Positions 35,329 to 46,750 of a stretch of DNA of 64,000 nucleotides are shown piece by piece; the first letter of the stretch is position 1, and every line of letters starts with the position of its first letter. The notes beneath the pieces are model-generated. The model was not told the origin of the DNA. It searched no databases and worked only from the letters and a program-made list of their open reading frames with translations. The DNA lies in the NCBI GenBank assembly GCA_013399115.1, contig VXAA01001102.1, positions 124,001-188,000 on the forward strand. The letters run 5' to 3'. This DNA comes from Anseranas semipalmata (Eukaryota > Chordata > Aves > Anseriformes > Anseranatidae). The position numbers and the translations under genes were made by a program.

Positions 35329-38300
35329 TAGTCTATCAATTTGAAATGGGTTCCCTCACTGATTATCAAGCACTGTTTTAGCTAGCCACTTCTGGATTCT
35401 GCTAATTTGGGATTTTAATGTAAATATTCTCTACAAGCAACAGTAGTCAAAGACCTTGTAAGTGTGAAAGTTCAGTAGAAACACACCTGCATCATTTTCT
35501 CCTGACCACTGCATTAAAACAAGAAAAATTAATTTTAAAAGCTCCCTCCCCCAGTATCTTGACATGATTATTGTAGGAGACAAAGAAATTTGGAACTTGT
35601 TTCTGTGCCTTTCCAACTATTAAGATAGTAAAGCAAGAAACCAAAATGCTGGTCCCTCTTCAAGCACACTCTACTGCAAAGTTACTGCTTTATTTCCATT
35701 TTTAAACAATGACTGATGAAAACACCTAAAACTTTTCACTGCAGTCACTGAATATCTGCAATTTTCTATATCCCTTTATCATTTTATTTCTCAGCCAAAC
35801 TCAGCAGGTAAGGAAGGCAACTCAGATTGCTCAGGAAATGCATGCTGGAGCTGGAACACCTATGATACATGCTGGAAGAGCTGGTGCACAAGAAATACTA
35901 TTCCCACCCTTCAGACTACAGAGCTTTCACAGAGAAACATGGAAACTTTTGCCATGAGGCCCACTGCAGCAACCAACGTGACAAGCACTAAAGCAAAAGG
36001 TGCCTAGAAGCAGTAGTTAGTGTGAAGTACATTTTAACAAAGGTAAACATACATTTCCCATATAAGTGTTTTTGTCTCTGATAGTACTAAAATGTGATGA
36101 CACTGGGAGTGAGAGGCAGGTTGAGAACAAACTATAGGAAGCGGTTCATGGAAACGATGTGGAATGAAGCAGTGGCACTCTGCTGAAGAAGGCCTTGTTG
36201 TGGGTGCCAAGAGGTTCCTCAAGTCCAAAAAAACACTGGACAGATTTGTGCAATAAAAACCCATCAAATTGTTTTAAGTAGAGGGATGAGCCCTCTGGCT
36301 TAGGAAGTCCAGGGCCCACAAACGTACATGCTGGGAGGGAGACAGCACATGCATGTCCTGTCCTTCGCCCTCCCCTGAGCATTTACCATTAGCCACCGTC
36401 AGATACTGGGTCAGACAAAACCGTCCTCCAGCCTGGCATGGCTCTTACTAAAACACATCCCCTGGTATTTTAACTGCTTTTACAAGCACCCAGGGCAGCC
36501 CTCTTCTGAACGCAGAGAACAGAGATGCAAGAACAGAAACCAGTGCTGCTTTGCACCCTCCTCCTCTTCGCCTCCCACTGAAGTCAACAGCAGGAAAGAG
36601 GAACAGTAAGATATTTGATGACTTACTTAAGGGTTTAATTCGCTGAGATCAAGAGCCAGTGCTGGACAGCCTGTGTCACCAAAGACAGTGACCAGGCCCT
36701 CCACTGAGCTGGGGAGCTCTGAACAGCCTCCAGTGACTGTTTTGGGGGTGAACAGGAAGGGGCAGAGGCAAGGCAGTTGTATTTCACATATTGTAATTAT
36801 CCTCCCCTTTTCTGAGAGGTAACATATCCAGGACAGGAGACCCTGGGAAGAGCCTGACAGCACAGCCCCAACAGGAGGTGTGCAAGCGGCTGCAGGGAAC
36901 CACCAACCTGCATAGAGACACCTCTGACTCTGTCCTTCCAGCAAGGACAGAGATTGCGGTGGTTTTAAAGGGTAAACGACCCTTCCTCCTTCGCTGAGGC
37001 ATGAATGCCTCCTGACACAGGGCAGTTAGGGAGGAGCCTTCTGAGATTTATGGCACTTGGTGTCCACCATGGGAGAAAACTTTGCTCAGGAAGAGTATAC
37101 GCCTCTGTATGTACCCCTGACCGGTATAGAGACGACAGCTCCCAACTTTCCCACCACTCCAAACAACACCTGCCCTCACAGGAGTGGGTCTCCTTTGAGA
37201 CATCTACAGTGGGAAGCCTTCAGCATCCCACCAGGGCTGCATCTAGCCCAGCTTCAGTGCACTGTTACTGCAAAAAAGGGGTGCTTGAAGGTTAGCAGCC
37301 ACAGCTCTGCCCAGCTACGTGATCCCACCGCTGGGAAACCCTGTTTCTCAAGGGATGCCATCTCTGCCTGCCAGACCACCGGCCGGAGAGTTTATTGCGT
37401 GAGCCCTTATCTGCTTACTGCATTCCCAGAATTCAGTAACACACACTTGAACACAGGATACAGCTTCCCTGTCATTCAGAGGAATAAGGACTTACTGCCC
37501 TCATGACCAGGGAACATCGATACGGAGATCACGAGGGGAAGGCAGGGAGAGGTCTCCATCTGCAACAGTGAACACAGTCAACATCTCTCTTTCTGTGTCT
37601 GTTACGGTGCCAAAGGTAATGAAAAGGAGAGAGCTGAGCAAAATAAAAAGTGACTGGTTTGTGTGTGTGCAGAGATATAAATGGAAAACTAGACGTTGGT
37701 CTAAAAAACATATGCACTAAACTGGCAGGGCTGCTAACTAGATGGTCTAACAGAATCTGCATCTCTAATGTCTATGGTTCTGTTTTTAAAAGAAAAAGAA
37801 AGCTATGACCTGTATGTTCATCTTTTCTTTTAAAGCTGTACTTTAGAAATTATTAGAAGCTGAAACTCAGGGATGAAAGCAAGCATTTCAGAGAACTTCC
37901 TTTGCATCTCTTGTGGGTTTTGACCTTAACATAAATGGACGTGAATTGCCGGCTTCCGCTTGTTCCTGGCAGCAAAAGAAAGGACAGGTAATAACGATGT
38001 ACGTGTTATTACAAGAATAATATGTTGAATTACAAAGAGATTCAGATCCATAGGTTTTTTTCAGGCAACTTGAATCCAGAGGAATAACCGCTGGACTTTA
38101 GGTTCTCGTCCATTTGATCCTTGTTTCGCTTCTTACTCATCCACAGCAGGGATACCGTGAAATGGAAACCTAGCTTCCCTCAGGGGCTAAGGGCAATTAT
38201 TTCACTGAAAAGGCACATAGCTTTAGGTGGGTTAATGTTCTTCTAGGTTTACATACCTGGAAGAGAGCTGGATTTGCAAGGTGACTGGAAGAAGGGGGAA

Positions 38301-39640
38301 GGTGGGAGGATGACCTCTTTCTGCCTCAGTACTGTGCCGGGGAGGAGCAGCTGTGGGCTTGCACTTATGTGATACAATAGCAGCTGCATGGTGCCTCCCC
38401 ATGTACGAGCTGTATACGCTCAGCTAAAAATAATCCCCTACTTCTGTCCCTCAGTTGGTGTGGAAATTAGCTAATGTTTGCATAGAGTCTGAAAATATGA
38501 ATTCATCAATATTATAATGACTTCCCAGAGATCACTGGGAGGAGTGTATAAGCGAACTGAAGCTAATGATAACAATGCTATTTTTGTATGGCACCTAACT
38601 CGTTACAACTCACGCTCCCTTCGCAGTATCATACTAAAAGTTCCCTCCTTCCAGAAGCATATCTGCAACTGAAACTTAGTTATGACAAAATATTTGACTA
38701 CACATCCATGTATATTCCCTCTGTACTTGGGAGTCAGTATGTATCTAAGTGAGCAGTACCGCAGAGCCACTGCCCTAAACAGCGAGACTAAATACCGTTC
38801 TTTTAATGGGGAGACTAGGCCCTCTTCACACGGGCAATTTTCTAACGAGTAATGACTGCCACATGCCTGCTAACATGGCTAAATGCTTTCATACAGCCAT
38901 GCTGGGCCGAGGGTGAGGTCATCGGTGACCTCACACATGCAGAGATGATCTCCCTCTCTCTAACCAGGCAAGGGAAAACCGGCACAGCAGTCCCTGCCAT
39001 GCAGGCACACAGCTGATCCGGGAAGAGACCCAAGTCCTGGAATCCGCAGGAAACCGAAATTAAACCCTCGTGCTAATCATATCTCTACGTGACTCTCCCT
39101 CGATTCTGGAAGCATCCCCTGTGGGAAACACAGCTGGGGAGTATTTCGGCTGCGATGATGTCAGCCTGCTTCTGATAGGCTTCTGCGTAAGGTGACACTT
39201 TGCTGGATGAGGCCGGTGTGCGGGTTTGTGCAGCCTCGGACTCGGCACGCTTTCTGCCAGAGGATGGCACTCCACCCCTTGCAAAGGCGCTCTTCCCAGC
39301 GCGCAGTACTACAGCACCTCGGCTGCGCTGACAGATCTGCCAACAAGACACAACACAAATGCTACCTACTAATTTGTACCTCTTTTGCTGGTGCAGAGAC
39401 CGCTGCTCTGGCTGCAGAGAGAGAAACGAGAGCAAGGTGAAAATTGCAGAGGGAAGATTGCTACTTTTGAAATCTCATTCTTCAAGGCACTGGGGCAAAT
39501 TGTAGTAACTGGTTCTGACCCAAGGATAGTTTGTCTAATCATGGGGCCTGTGATGCACAAGCTCTCACTGAGAGCACCAAAATACAGTTCAGTGGTGGAA
39601 AAAAATCACGTCTTTACCCTGAAAACACTAGAGGCCCAAC

Positions 39641-39673
39641 ATCTATCTGTCTGTCCGTCTGTCTATCTATCTG
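39641..39673. repeat. TCTA/TCTG tetranucleotide microsatellite
   Basis: About eight imperfect TCTA and TCTG units (ATCTATCTGTCTGTCCGTCT onwards) in the ATXN1 intron. Confidence 0.85.
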
Positions 39674-41248
39674 TTGTGTAAATGACACATGCACATCTAT
39701 GAACAAAACCACACAGGGAATTTGCACATTTAGCATGAGAAAGAGAATGTGTCACATGTAGTCATGACATATATGTGCAGTTTGGGAAGGATGGGACACA
39801 GACTGCTGTGACTGTAAGAATTTTGTGTGTGTGATTTGCTCCTCGGTACCATGCCTGTCTGTTTTTCTTCTCCAAACTGTCAGCCTAAGGTGCTTTACTA
39901 AATCTGTCAAATCCAGCTCCTCTCTCCCTCTCTCTCACTCTGGTTCTCCATCACTGAGGGTGCAGCATCACGGTTGCAAATGCTGCAGTTTGCAACACTC
40001 GTATTTCAAACCAAACTGAAAACACTTGCAACGAGGTTATTTCAAATGAGTACCTCTAGGAACCACACTGCTATCTAGAATATCTAATCTGCTCCTGCCT
40101 CAGTAGAGCAGAATCTAAATTGCTCAGAGAATGGACAGTATTAAGATAATGCTTTATGATCAGTACGGTCTTAAAAGTATCTTTGGAAAGTTACGGGATT
40201 TTTTCCTACAGTGAGAAACAAAGGTCAAAAGTACAGCCTGCCCAGCCACCTAGATGGTTGTTCTTTCCAAATTTCCCTTGAACAGACAGTTTATGTGAGC
40301 TGCGCAGTGTTTAAACCACCTGCAACTGAAGCCTCAGTAAAACTCTGTCATGTTCTGGTAACTTACGTGTGTGAGTGGAAGCATTCCCAGACAGCTCCAA
40401 GCTGTCTCCAAGCCATGGAAATTCACAACCTTGCGCCCTACCTATCGCTCAAGGGTAGGATTTGTGCTGAATCTAGCCCGAGGTTTCTGGAGTGGAAGGT
40501 CAAAATCACCTATGAGAATGCAAAGTATATCCTCTCATGCAGCTTAACCTGTTTTGTATTTTAATAAAAAAGCACGAAGGTCACGTAGTTTCTCCTACGG
40601 GTTCTCCAGCTATAAAGCACAGCGGGATTTATACTAAAATGCAAAATCTTAACCAGGCAATGAAGACCTTCGGCTAGGCCAACAGGGGGAAGAATATCCA
40701 GCTTTTTGCATTGGCTCTGACAATAACATGCTGCATGACCTTACTTCAGCAAATCTCTTTGCTGCCCAGCGTCTCAGGCTGTTTTTGCACGATGCCAGGA
40801 CTGTTTTTTTTCCATTGTGTGTTTCTACAGCGCTGGATACAGACAGGCTGGGGCCTCAGGGTGCTAGCACAGTGCAGGCAAGAAATAGTGGTGTTGCCTT
40901 GAGTTGAGTACTGCAATACGGGTCTGTGCTAAACATTCCCAGTGAGTATGGAAATGTTTCCCCTGTACTGATGAGGGCACTGAATGCAGTCCTGCAGCAG
41001 TTTAACCTGGGCATAAGAAAAGAGGGCAGCCTGGTCCCCCAGAAAGACCTGTCTTACCTCCAGGAGGCTACGTTTGTCGTCAGTGTGACCCTGATGGCTC
41101 CACTGACGCTGCAAGAAGACGGGTGTTTTTTGGACCAAAGTCAGTCTCACGGGTGGGTGTGAACGATGAAAAACTAACCCAGATCCGAAGCAACCGGGAT
41201 GCACTGAGGCACCCCCCACTACCCCCCACTACCCCGTGTCGCTGTTAC

Positions 41249-43123
41249 CTGTGCGCGATGCTCTCCAACCGCAAACTGTATCACAGCAATGCCTGGGTTA
41301 TGGCTGTCTTCGATCCTCTCCACAGTGCTGGAGTCTATTTTCAGGTCATTGCTAATTTCCGCGCTCTGTATGAAGTCTTCTGTTTTTAAGTCCTCTACTT
41401 TCTTCAGCTCCCCGTTGGCCAGCTGAATGATCGACCCCTTCATGAAGTAGGGGGGCAGCGTGGGGGGAGCCGCAGCGGGGGACGCGATGGACTGCACCAC
41501 GGGCAGGTGGATCTGCGCCTGCACCATGGTGGCCTGGTAGGCGGGCTGGGTGGTGTGGGGCTCGGCGCTGAAAGCCTCGCTCTTGGGGACGGCGGTGGTG
41601 ACGAATGTGTGAGGCACTGCTGCAAACTGGGGAGACGAGGTGACTATCGCCGGCGCGACGCCCGACGGCTCGACATCGGCGCTGCCGACCGGTATGAGCA
41701 GGGGCTGCGTGCCGGGGATCACCAGGTGCTGGGGCAGCCCCCCGGGGTACCCCAGCGCTTGCTGCTGGCCGCTCAGGTAGCCGATCACCGGCGGCTGGGT
41801 CCCGGCGTAGAAGGCCGTCGCCGGCAGCCCGACAGGGAGCTGCTCGGAGGCGCTGTGGGTCGTCTGGATGACGGTGTGGGGGGACAGCGTGGCCACCGCC
41901 TTCACCCCCTCGTGGCCCAGGGCCTGCTGCGGGGACAAAGCGTAGGAGCGGTGGGCTGGCTTTCCTAGGTGCAAGCTTCCCTTGTCGTTGAGGGCTGAGG
42001 GAGAGGTCTCTCGGTTGGTGGCCTGCTGCACCTCCATGTCTGTGGTCGGCGTGCTGCTGTTGGGGACCACCATGACGGAGGCTCGGACCCCTGAGGAATC
42101 CCGGGCACCGTACTCGGCGGGGCTTGAGTGCACCACCACGTGCCTGGTCTCGTAATGGTGAGGAGCTGGTTTATTGCCTGCTTTGACTAGACCCATGTCG
42201 GCAGAGGGCGAAATGCCGTACCTCCGGCTCTTCTCTATCTCGCCGTTCAGTACCTCCTTGGCCTGCATCGCCTGCAGCCGGCCGCTCTCGGGCTTCTTGG
42301 GGCCGTCCCTCGTGATGAAGTGCGAGGCGTCGCTGTACTGCACCACCACTTGGGAGGAAGGGCCGAGGGTGAGCGTGTGGGGGATCACTGTCTGGTGCGG
42401 GTGCAGGGGGACCGGGATGGTTGGAGGAGAGACGTTTCTGACCGCGCTCTGGGGAGAGCTGGAGATGTGGACGTACTGGTTCTGCTGGGCGGGCGGAGGA
42501 GACCCCGCAGCGATCAGCCCGGGCGTCCTAACCAGGTGCGGCTCGACTTTGTGCCCCTGCTGGCTTAAGCCGCTCATGCTGGCCAGCAAAGTGGAATAAG
42601 CCTCCAGCTGGGAGCGCTGGGATGGAGTGGTTGCGACAGCCGTGGCCGCCGCCACGGCGCCGGTTGCCGAATTGGCGGTCGGGGAGATCAGCTGCGAGGG
42701 GATGAACCCGGCGTATGGTCCGCTGTACTGGGGCCCGACGAACTGGAACGTGTGCTGCAGGTGCGTGTACTGCACGGGAGAGACGGGGGTCCCGGACTGG
42801 GAGAGCGCGGGCGAGTACACCGTGGGAAGCGTGGTGGGGGCCGGCACGGACCTGGGCGCGCTCGGCGGGGAATAGTCCAGCCCCGCCGGCGGCGGCTTGT
42901 GCAAACCCTGCTGCAAGCCCACCTCCGCCGACGTCCCCCCAGGCCGGTGCCTGCCCCCCAGGCCGCTCTGGCCGCCGGGCGCGCTGGGGAGCCATGCTAG
43001 GTTGTCCGCGCGGTGGTTGTCGTTCGGCAGGACCGGCTTCACCTCCGACGGCAGGCTGGTGGCGGGGATTTCTCGCTTCTTGGGCGGCAGGCATTCATTG
43101 CTCCGCTCTTGGTTGGATTTCAT
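41249..43123 (-). CDS. ATXN1: Ataxin-1, first coding exon (residues 1-625)
   Basis: Starts at ATG 43123 (MKSNQERSNECLPPKKREIP, the ataxin-1 N-terminus) and ends with Gln625 at donor CAG|GTAACA, phase 0. Ataxin-1 is a mainly nuclear protein that binds RNA and, through its AXH domain, works with Capicua as a transcriptional repressor. Residues about 1-556 are low-complexity Pro/Ser/Gln-rich; AXH starts near 557 (PPYFMKGSIIQLANGELKKV) and crosses into the next exon. The human polyglutamine tract should follow SGLSQQGHK at about residues 185-192, but here the sequence reads VEPHLVRTPG with no Gln run. The whole protein is 801 residues, close to the human 815 minus its repeat. A GTG seven codons upstream is in frame, but the ATG with A at -3 matches the family start. 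A second frame is open within this exon (separate entry). Confidence 0.98.
42528..43094 (-). CDS. Overlapping out-of-frame ORF, candidate alt-ataxin-1
   Basis: A 188-codon ORF begins 29 nt downstream of the ATXN1 start, in the +3 frame relative to it, and stops near ATXN1 codon 199, about where the human polyglutamine tract would be. An alternative protein read from an overlapping out-of-frame ORF of human ATXN1 (alt-ATXN1) has been reported at this place and, as I recall, about this length, 185 residues. The product here is rich in Arg, Ala, Gly and Pro, with MPAAQEARNP at the start and no motif I recognise. Its ATG has a poor context (T at -3, C at +4), so translation would need leaky scanning past the stronger ATXN1 start. 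High GC lowers stop frequency in all frames here, and an antisense frame of 173 codons is also open, so openness alone is weak proof. Confidence 0.5.
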   Translation of the reverse strand: MPAAQEARNPRHQPAVGGEAGPAERQPPRGQPSMAPQRARRPERPGGQAPAWGDVGGGGLAAGFAQAAAGGAGLFPAERAQVRAGPHHASHGVLARALPVRDPRLSRAVHAPAAHVPVRRAPVQRTIRRVHPLAADLPDRQFGNRRRGGGHGCRNHSIPALPAGGLFHFAGQHERLKPAGAQSRAAPG

Positions 43124-43154
43124 CTTTCGCCGTCCCCCCTCCACTGTGCTTGCT

Positions 43155-43244
43155 TCACTGTCTGGCTGGCTCTGATTTCAGTCTGATAAATGGAAAGTCA
43201 CATTTGATTTCTGCAGGGGATCCAGTGACTTCATGAGGAATCAT
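43155..43244 (-). promoter_or_regulatory. uORF of 29 codons in the ATXN1 5' UTR
   Basis: ATG at 43244 reads MIPHEVTGSPAEIKCDFPFI and nine more residues, ending TGA at 43157-43155, 31 nt before the ATXN1 ATG and out of frame with it. A uORF so near the start would be expected to lower initiation at ATXN1. Whether it is translated is unknown. Confidence 0.5.
43178..43234 (-). promoter_or_regulatory. Second uORF of 18 codons, overlapping the first
   Basis: ATG at 43234 gives MKSLDPLQKSNVTFHLSD, then TGA at 43180-43178. It overlaps the 29-codon uORF in another frame. The first three residues equal those of ataxin-1, which is probably chance. Confidence 0.4.
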
Positions 43245-45249
43245 CTCCCTGTGAGCACGATCCTCCGACAGCTCCTCTGGACTCTGCAACGAGAGGGTGG
43301 GCGAGGGAGGGGGGAAATCACACCATCAGCGCTGGGAAATGGGAACAAACAAGCCGACACCCTGAAGCAGCAACCAAGAAAGAGGAAAAAAATGCTGGAA
43401 AAACAAAACCAGTTGGGCACTGCTGCTCTCATGTCAAGGAGCAGTGGACAGCTGCACTGTATACAGCAGCGAAAATTCTGGGCACGTCCGCTAGCACATC
43501 ATGAAAGCGATTAAAACCTTAGGCAGGTCGGAAACTCTCTGACCATAAGGTGTCAGATTTAGCAGCGAGCACTTAGCTCCCAATGTCTCGCAAGCTCGCT
43601 TTCTTCCCTCTGTCAGGAAAACCCTTCGTGTCTCCAAGGTCCACCCTTCCACCCTCTCCTTCCCCTGCGACAACGGTGTTGCCTGCGCCCCGCCGTGTCC
43701 TAAAAAGCCCAGGAGCGCGGTGTGACCTCCCGCACACACATGCAATGTTTGCATTAGCAGCCAGCAGCTGTATGTGGAGCGGAGGGGAAGGTGAGCTACT
43801 GCCGAGCCCTCCATCCCCAGTGTCGCCAGCGGGGTGACTTCATGTCACACTGGCTGGGGCTGCTTCCCCCCGCTCTCCCCTCATGCCACAGCTGCTTACA
43901 GGCACACGTACCAGCCTGGCCACAAACCATGGCTATGTCACCTATTTACAGCAGTAGTGCAAAGCCAAAGCTCAGAGCCAAAGATGGCTCTGAGCCAGAT
44001 TTTTAACCTTTTTTTCTTTTTTTTTTTTAACTTAGAGCTTTGAAACCGCTCTGCCATTGACACCTCGCAGCCAGGTGCCCAGGCGGGGAGATGCGCCGTC
44101 ACCTCACCGCAAGCCACCCCGCCGCGATGCTGGCAGCACGTCCAGCTCCGGCTGGATCCGACTGCTGGGTTGTGCAGCAACTGCTGGACCAGGGAGGCTG
44201 CGGGCAAGTAAAGCCCTCCTCCCCAGGGGGTCCAACGCTGAGCAAACTTGGCCCCAGGGATGCCTTGTTAGGAGAGCTTGGGAAAGCACATTTGGGTCTT
44301 CCTGATCCAAATTGGGAGCCCCTACCATGGTAAAAGCTCAGGATGTTGTAAGAGGCTGGAGCAAAACCTTCTCTCTGCTCTGCATCGCGTAGCTCGGTGA
44401 CTTCAGCCATCCCAAGTCAACAAGAGCAACAAAGTCAGGCCCTATCTCCTATTATCTGCTAAGGAAAACACTGAACCTGAACCACATCACGCTTTGAAAG
44501 AAGACCTGACAGTCCTCCCCTACCTGCCAGAAACCAGAGGCTCCTGCCTTGCCCTGCCTCATAACAGAGTTTACGGAAAGTGAAATTCTTCCCACACGCT
44601 GTCCAGCCACCGCTTTCCACCCGTGCTTCTTGCTTCCGAAAGATCTCGCTGCTGAAAGATCAGCGAGCGCGGGCGCTCACAAACCCCGCATCTCACACAC
44701 GACAGGCATTCTTGCAAGAAAAGCGTGCGTTACATGAAAGAAAAGGGGAGAAAGAATTACGAGTGGATGGGAAAGAAGATGGAAACAGGATATAAGCCAC
44801 TTTAAAGTGAACGCTGAGCAGCAGTAATGATAGTTATCTTATGGCAAATAATACTCCTTTGGGGGATTTCTTTCCCTATTGCCTCACTTCTAATGAACAA
44901 TAAGCCTCATGTTTACATGTGCACGCAGTACTTTGAAGGCATATTAAGCGAAGATTAAACCTGTGTTTAAGAGCATTCTTTACATTTGTGGTCCTCCAAG
45001 CTGCCATAATCCAACAGAAGTCTGAAGCATTTAATGGTTTGATGCAATCAGTCTTAAGTTAATTATCCCATTCTTTAAAAACTGATAAACAGTAATCAAA
45101 CACCAATAGCCACATAGACCCTACAAAAACAGTTTGTTGTTCTTCCTTCACCATCTCCGCAGCTGCCACAAATTAGCGCTGGACTGAGCGTTAAGCCGAG
45201 AAAAACCACCACGCACATTAGTCGCAGGTTTGGGAAAAGGCTGCTTAAA

Positions 45250-45810
45250 GGACCTAATGTTTTGGGGCGGATTCTCTGGCTTTTCAGCCACGGGGCGGGG
45301 GGGATGAAAGGAAGTTTCCCTGAACTCGGGGCAGCCTCTGACGAGCAAGGGCCAGCGCTGCCTCAAGCACGGCCGCTCGGGGTCCCAGCCCAGCCCCGAG
45401 CCCCGGCACCGCAGGCAGGAGCAGGCAGGAGAGGGGGGGGCCCCGCGATCCGCCCGGGTCTTCCCCCTCCTCCTCACAGTTGCTCGCTGTGTCTTGGCAA
45501 CAGCTAAAATTATTATCTTACACATGACTTACGGATTTTTATTTTTAAGTCCGACTAAAAATAAAATCGCCGAGCTCACATTTGCGCAGTCATCCTTAGT
45601 TAAGTTTAGCTCACTGTAGTCTCCTGCCCCGGGCGGCCGGCTGCGGCGGATAAGTCAGCAGCTCCGGGCCGGGGCGGCTGCCCGGGGACGCGCTCCACTG
45701 GGGTGCCCACGGGGAGCTCGAGGGGAAAATGGGGGGATTCGGGCTCAAAACGGGCTCAAAACGCCGGGCGCCCGTATGCCATGGCTGGAAGGGAGCTTGC
45801 GCACAGGACC
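45250..45810. promoter_or_regulatory. GC-rich, CpG-containing stretch, possible alternative promoter
   Basis: Clusters of CpG occur around 45361-45470 (GGCCGCTCGGGGTCCC, CCCCGCGATCCGCCCGGG) and 45628-45700 (CCCGGGCGGCCGGCTGCGGC, GGCCGGGGCGGCTGCCCGG), in contrast to flanking AT-rich DNA. The position 2-2.5 kb upstream of the ATXN1 coding exon would suit an alternative promoter or a non-coding 5' exon. No transcription evidence is available from sequence alone. Confidence 0.35.
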
Positions 45811-46724
45811 GGGCAGGGACCGTGGCTTTCGGTGTAATGGACAACTCAGGCTCCCCCAAAGGCAGTAGTTCCAAAAGCCCGAGGCATTCGGATTCAGCTT
45901 CACCACATTGAAATTACCGGTATGAAGCTGCATGAAACCTGGTGAAGTTTCACTTTGTGGGAGCTGAAGCAAAGGTTTTGTTCTGCTAAATAGGATTGAA
46001 CCGCTGAGTTTTGGGTAGCCTCCAAAGTCAAAGCTGACATTCTTCAAAAATACCACATGCTAAATCTTTTTCTTTTTTTTTTTTTCTTTTGTTAATCTTT
46101 CATATGGCTCTCTTCATCATCACCGGTAACAAAAGGGCTACCCAAAATCTCCCAGAGAGCACAGGAGGAATGAACAAGCTTAATGGAGACAGAGGAGGAG
46201 ACAGCAGTAGAGTGGTAAAGAAAGACTGCCCCACTTTTCCAAGCCCGAGTACTTCGCGGTTAGACTTTGAACTCTAGCAGACATAGGACTGGATTTGCAG
46301 AAATGCAAATGTGCAGCAAAAAACAGCCTATTTCTGCTCCAAGACTTAGAAGTAAAATGATAAGTTTTCAGCATAATTCAAGTTCCTGCAGCAGCAACAG
46401 CAAAGATAACACAGGACTGATTTTGCTCGGGAAGCAATGAAAGGGAGACAAGCCAGAGTGTCTCAAAGGCAAGAGGTACAAGACACGGATGCTTAAACTG
46501 TTCTTTGCTGGCTGCCCTAGAAAGACGAATGTCTGCCTCCCGAGGTGTGGTGCAGAGTTTATTATTTGTATGCTTTTTTTTTTTTTGATCCAAGTCATTT
46601 TTCTGACTGGAGATTTCCTTTCTCTTTAACTTCAGAGCTGTCGATCACGGTTTGCAAGATACTCAAAACAGCAGCAAACACTGGGCGATTTTTTGCTCCC
46701 GCTCTGTATGTGCGTGTCACACAA

Positions 46725-46750
46725 GCGTGTGCGTGCGTGCGTGCATGTGT
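46725..46750. repeat. GCGT/GT microsatellite
   Basis: Short run of alternating purine-pyrimidine (GCGTGTGCGTGCGTGCGTGC), a sequence type that can adopt Z-DNA. Confidence 0.8.

Larger units (their letters stand above)
32129..41248 (-). other. ATXN1: ATXN1 intron between the two coding exons, 9.1 kb
   Basis: Bounded on the minus strand by donor CAG|GTAACA and acceptor TTTCTGCAG. Contains a reverse-oriented CR1 tail (35128-35328), a doubtful CR1 remnant (near 33823) and a tetranucleotide repeat (39641-39673). Otherwise it is unique-looking sequence with only short, unsupported open frames. Confidence 0.85.
43124..43283 (-). other. ATXN1: ATXN1 5' UTR portion of the first coding exon
   Basis: Upstream of the ATG, a minus-strand acceptor reads CCCACCCTCTCGTTGCAG with exon sequence starting AGTCCAGAGGAGCTG at 43283. 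That gives 160 nt of 5' UTR in this exon. Human ATXN1 has several further non-coding 5' exons; none could be identified with confidence upstream here. Confidence 0.75.

Noticed and set aside
41507..41968. 153-codon plus-strand frame antisense to ATXN1
   Set aside because: Shadow of the ATXN1 coding frame; Arg/Gly/Leu-rich product with no family signal.
43124..43144. In-frame GTG seven codons upstream as ATXN1 start
   Set aside because: Nuclear genes of vertebrates start almost always at ATG; the ATG at 43123 gives the known ataxin-1 N-terminus and has A at -3.
42715..43236. 173-codon plus-strand frame antisense to ATXN1
   Set aside because: It lies opposite the GC-rich ATXN1 coding exon, where stops are rare in all frames. 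It has no motif, no splice support and only Arg/Ala/Pro-rich composition.
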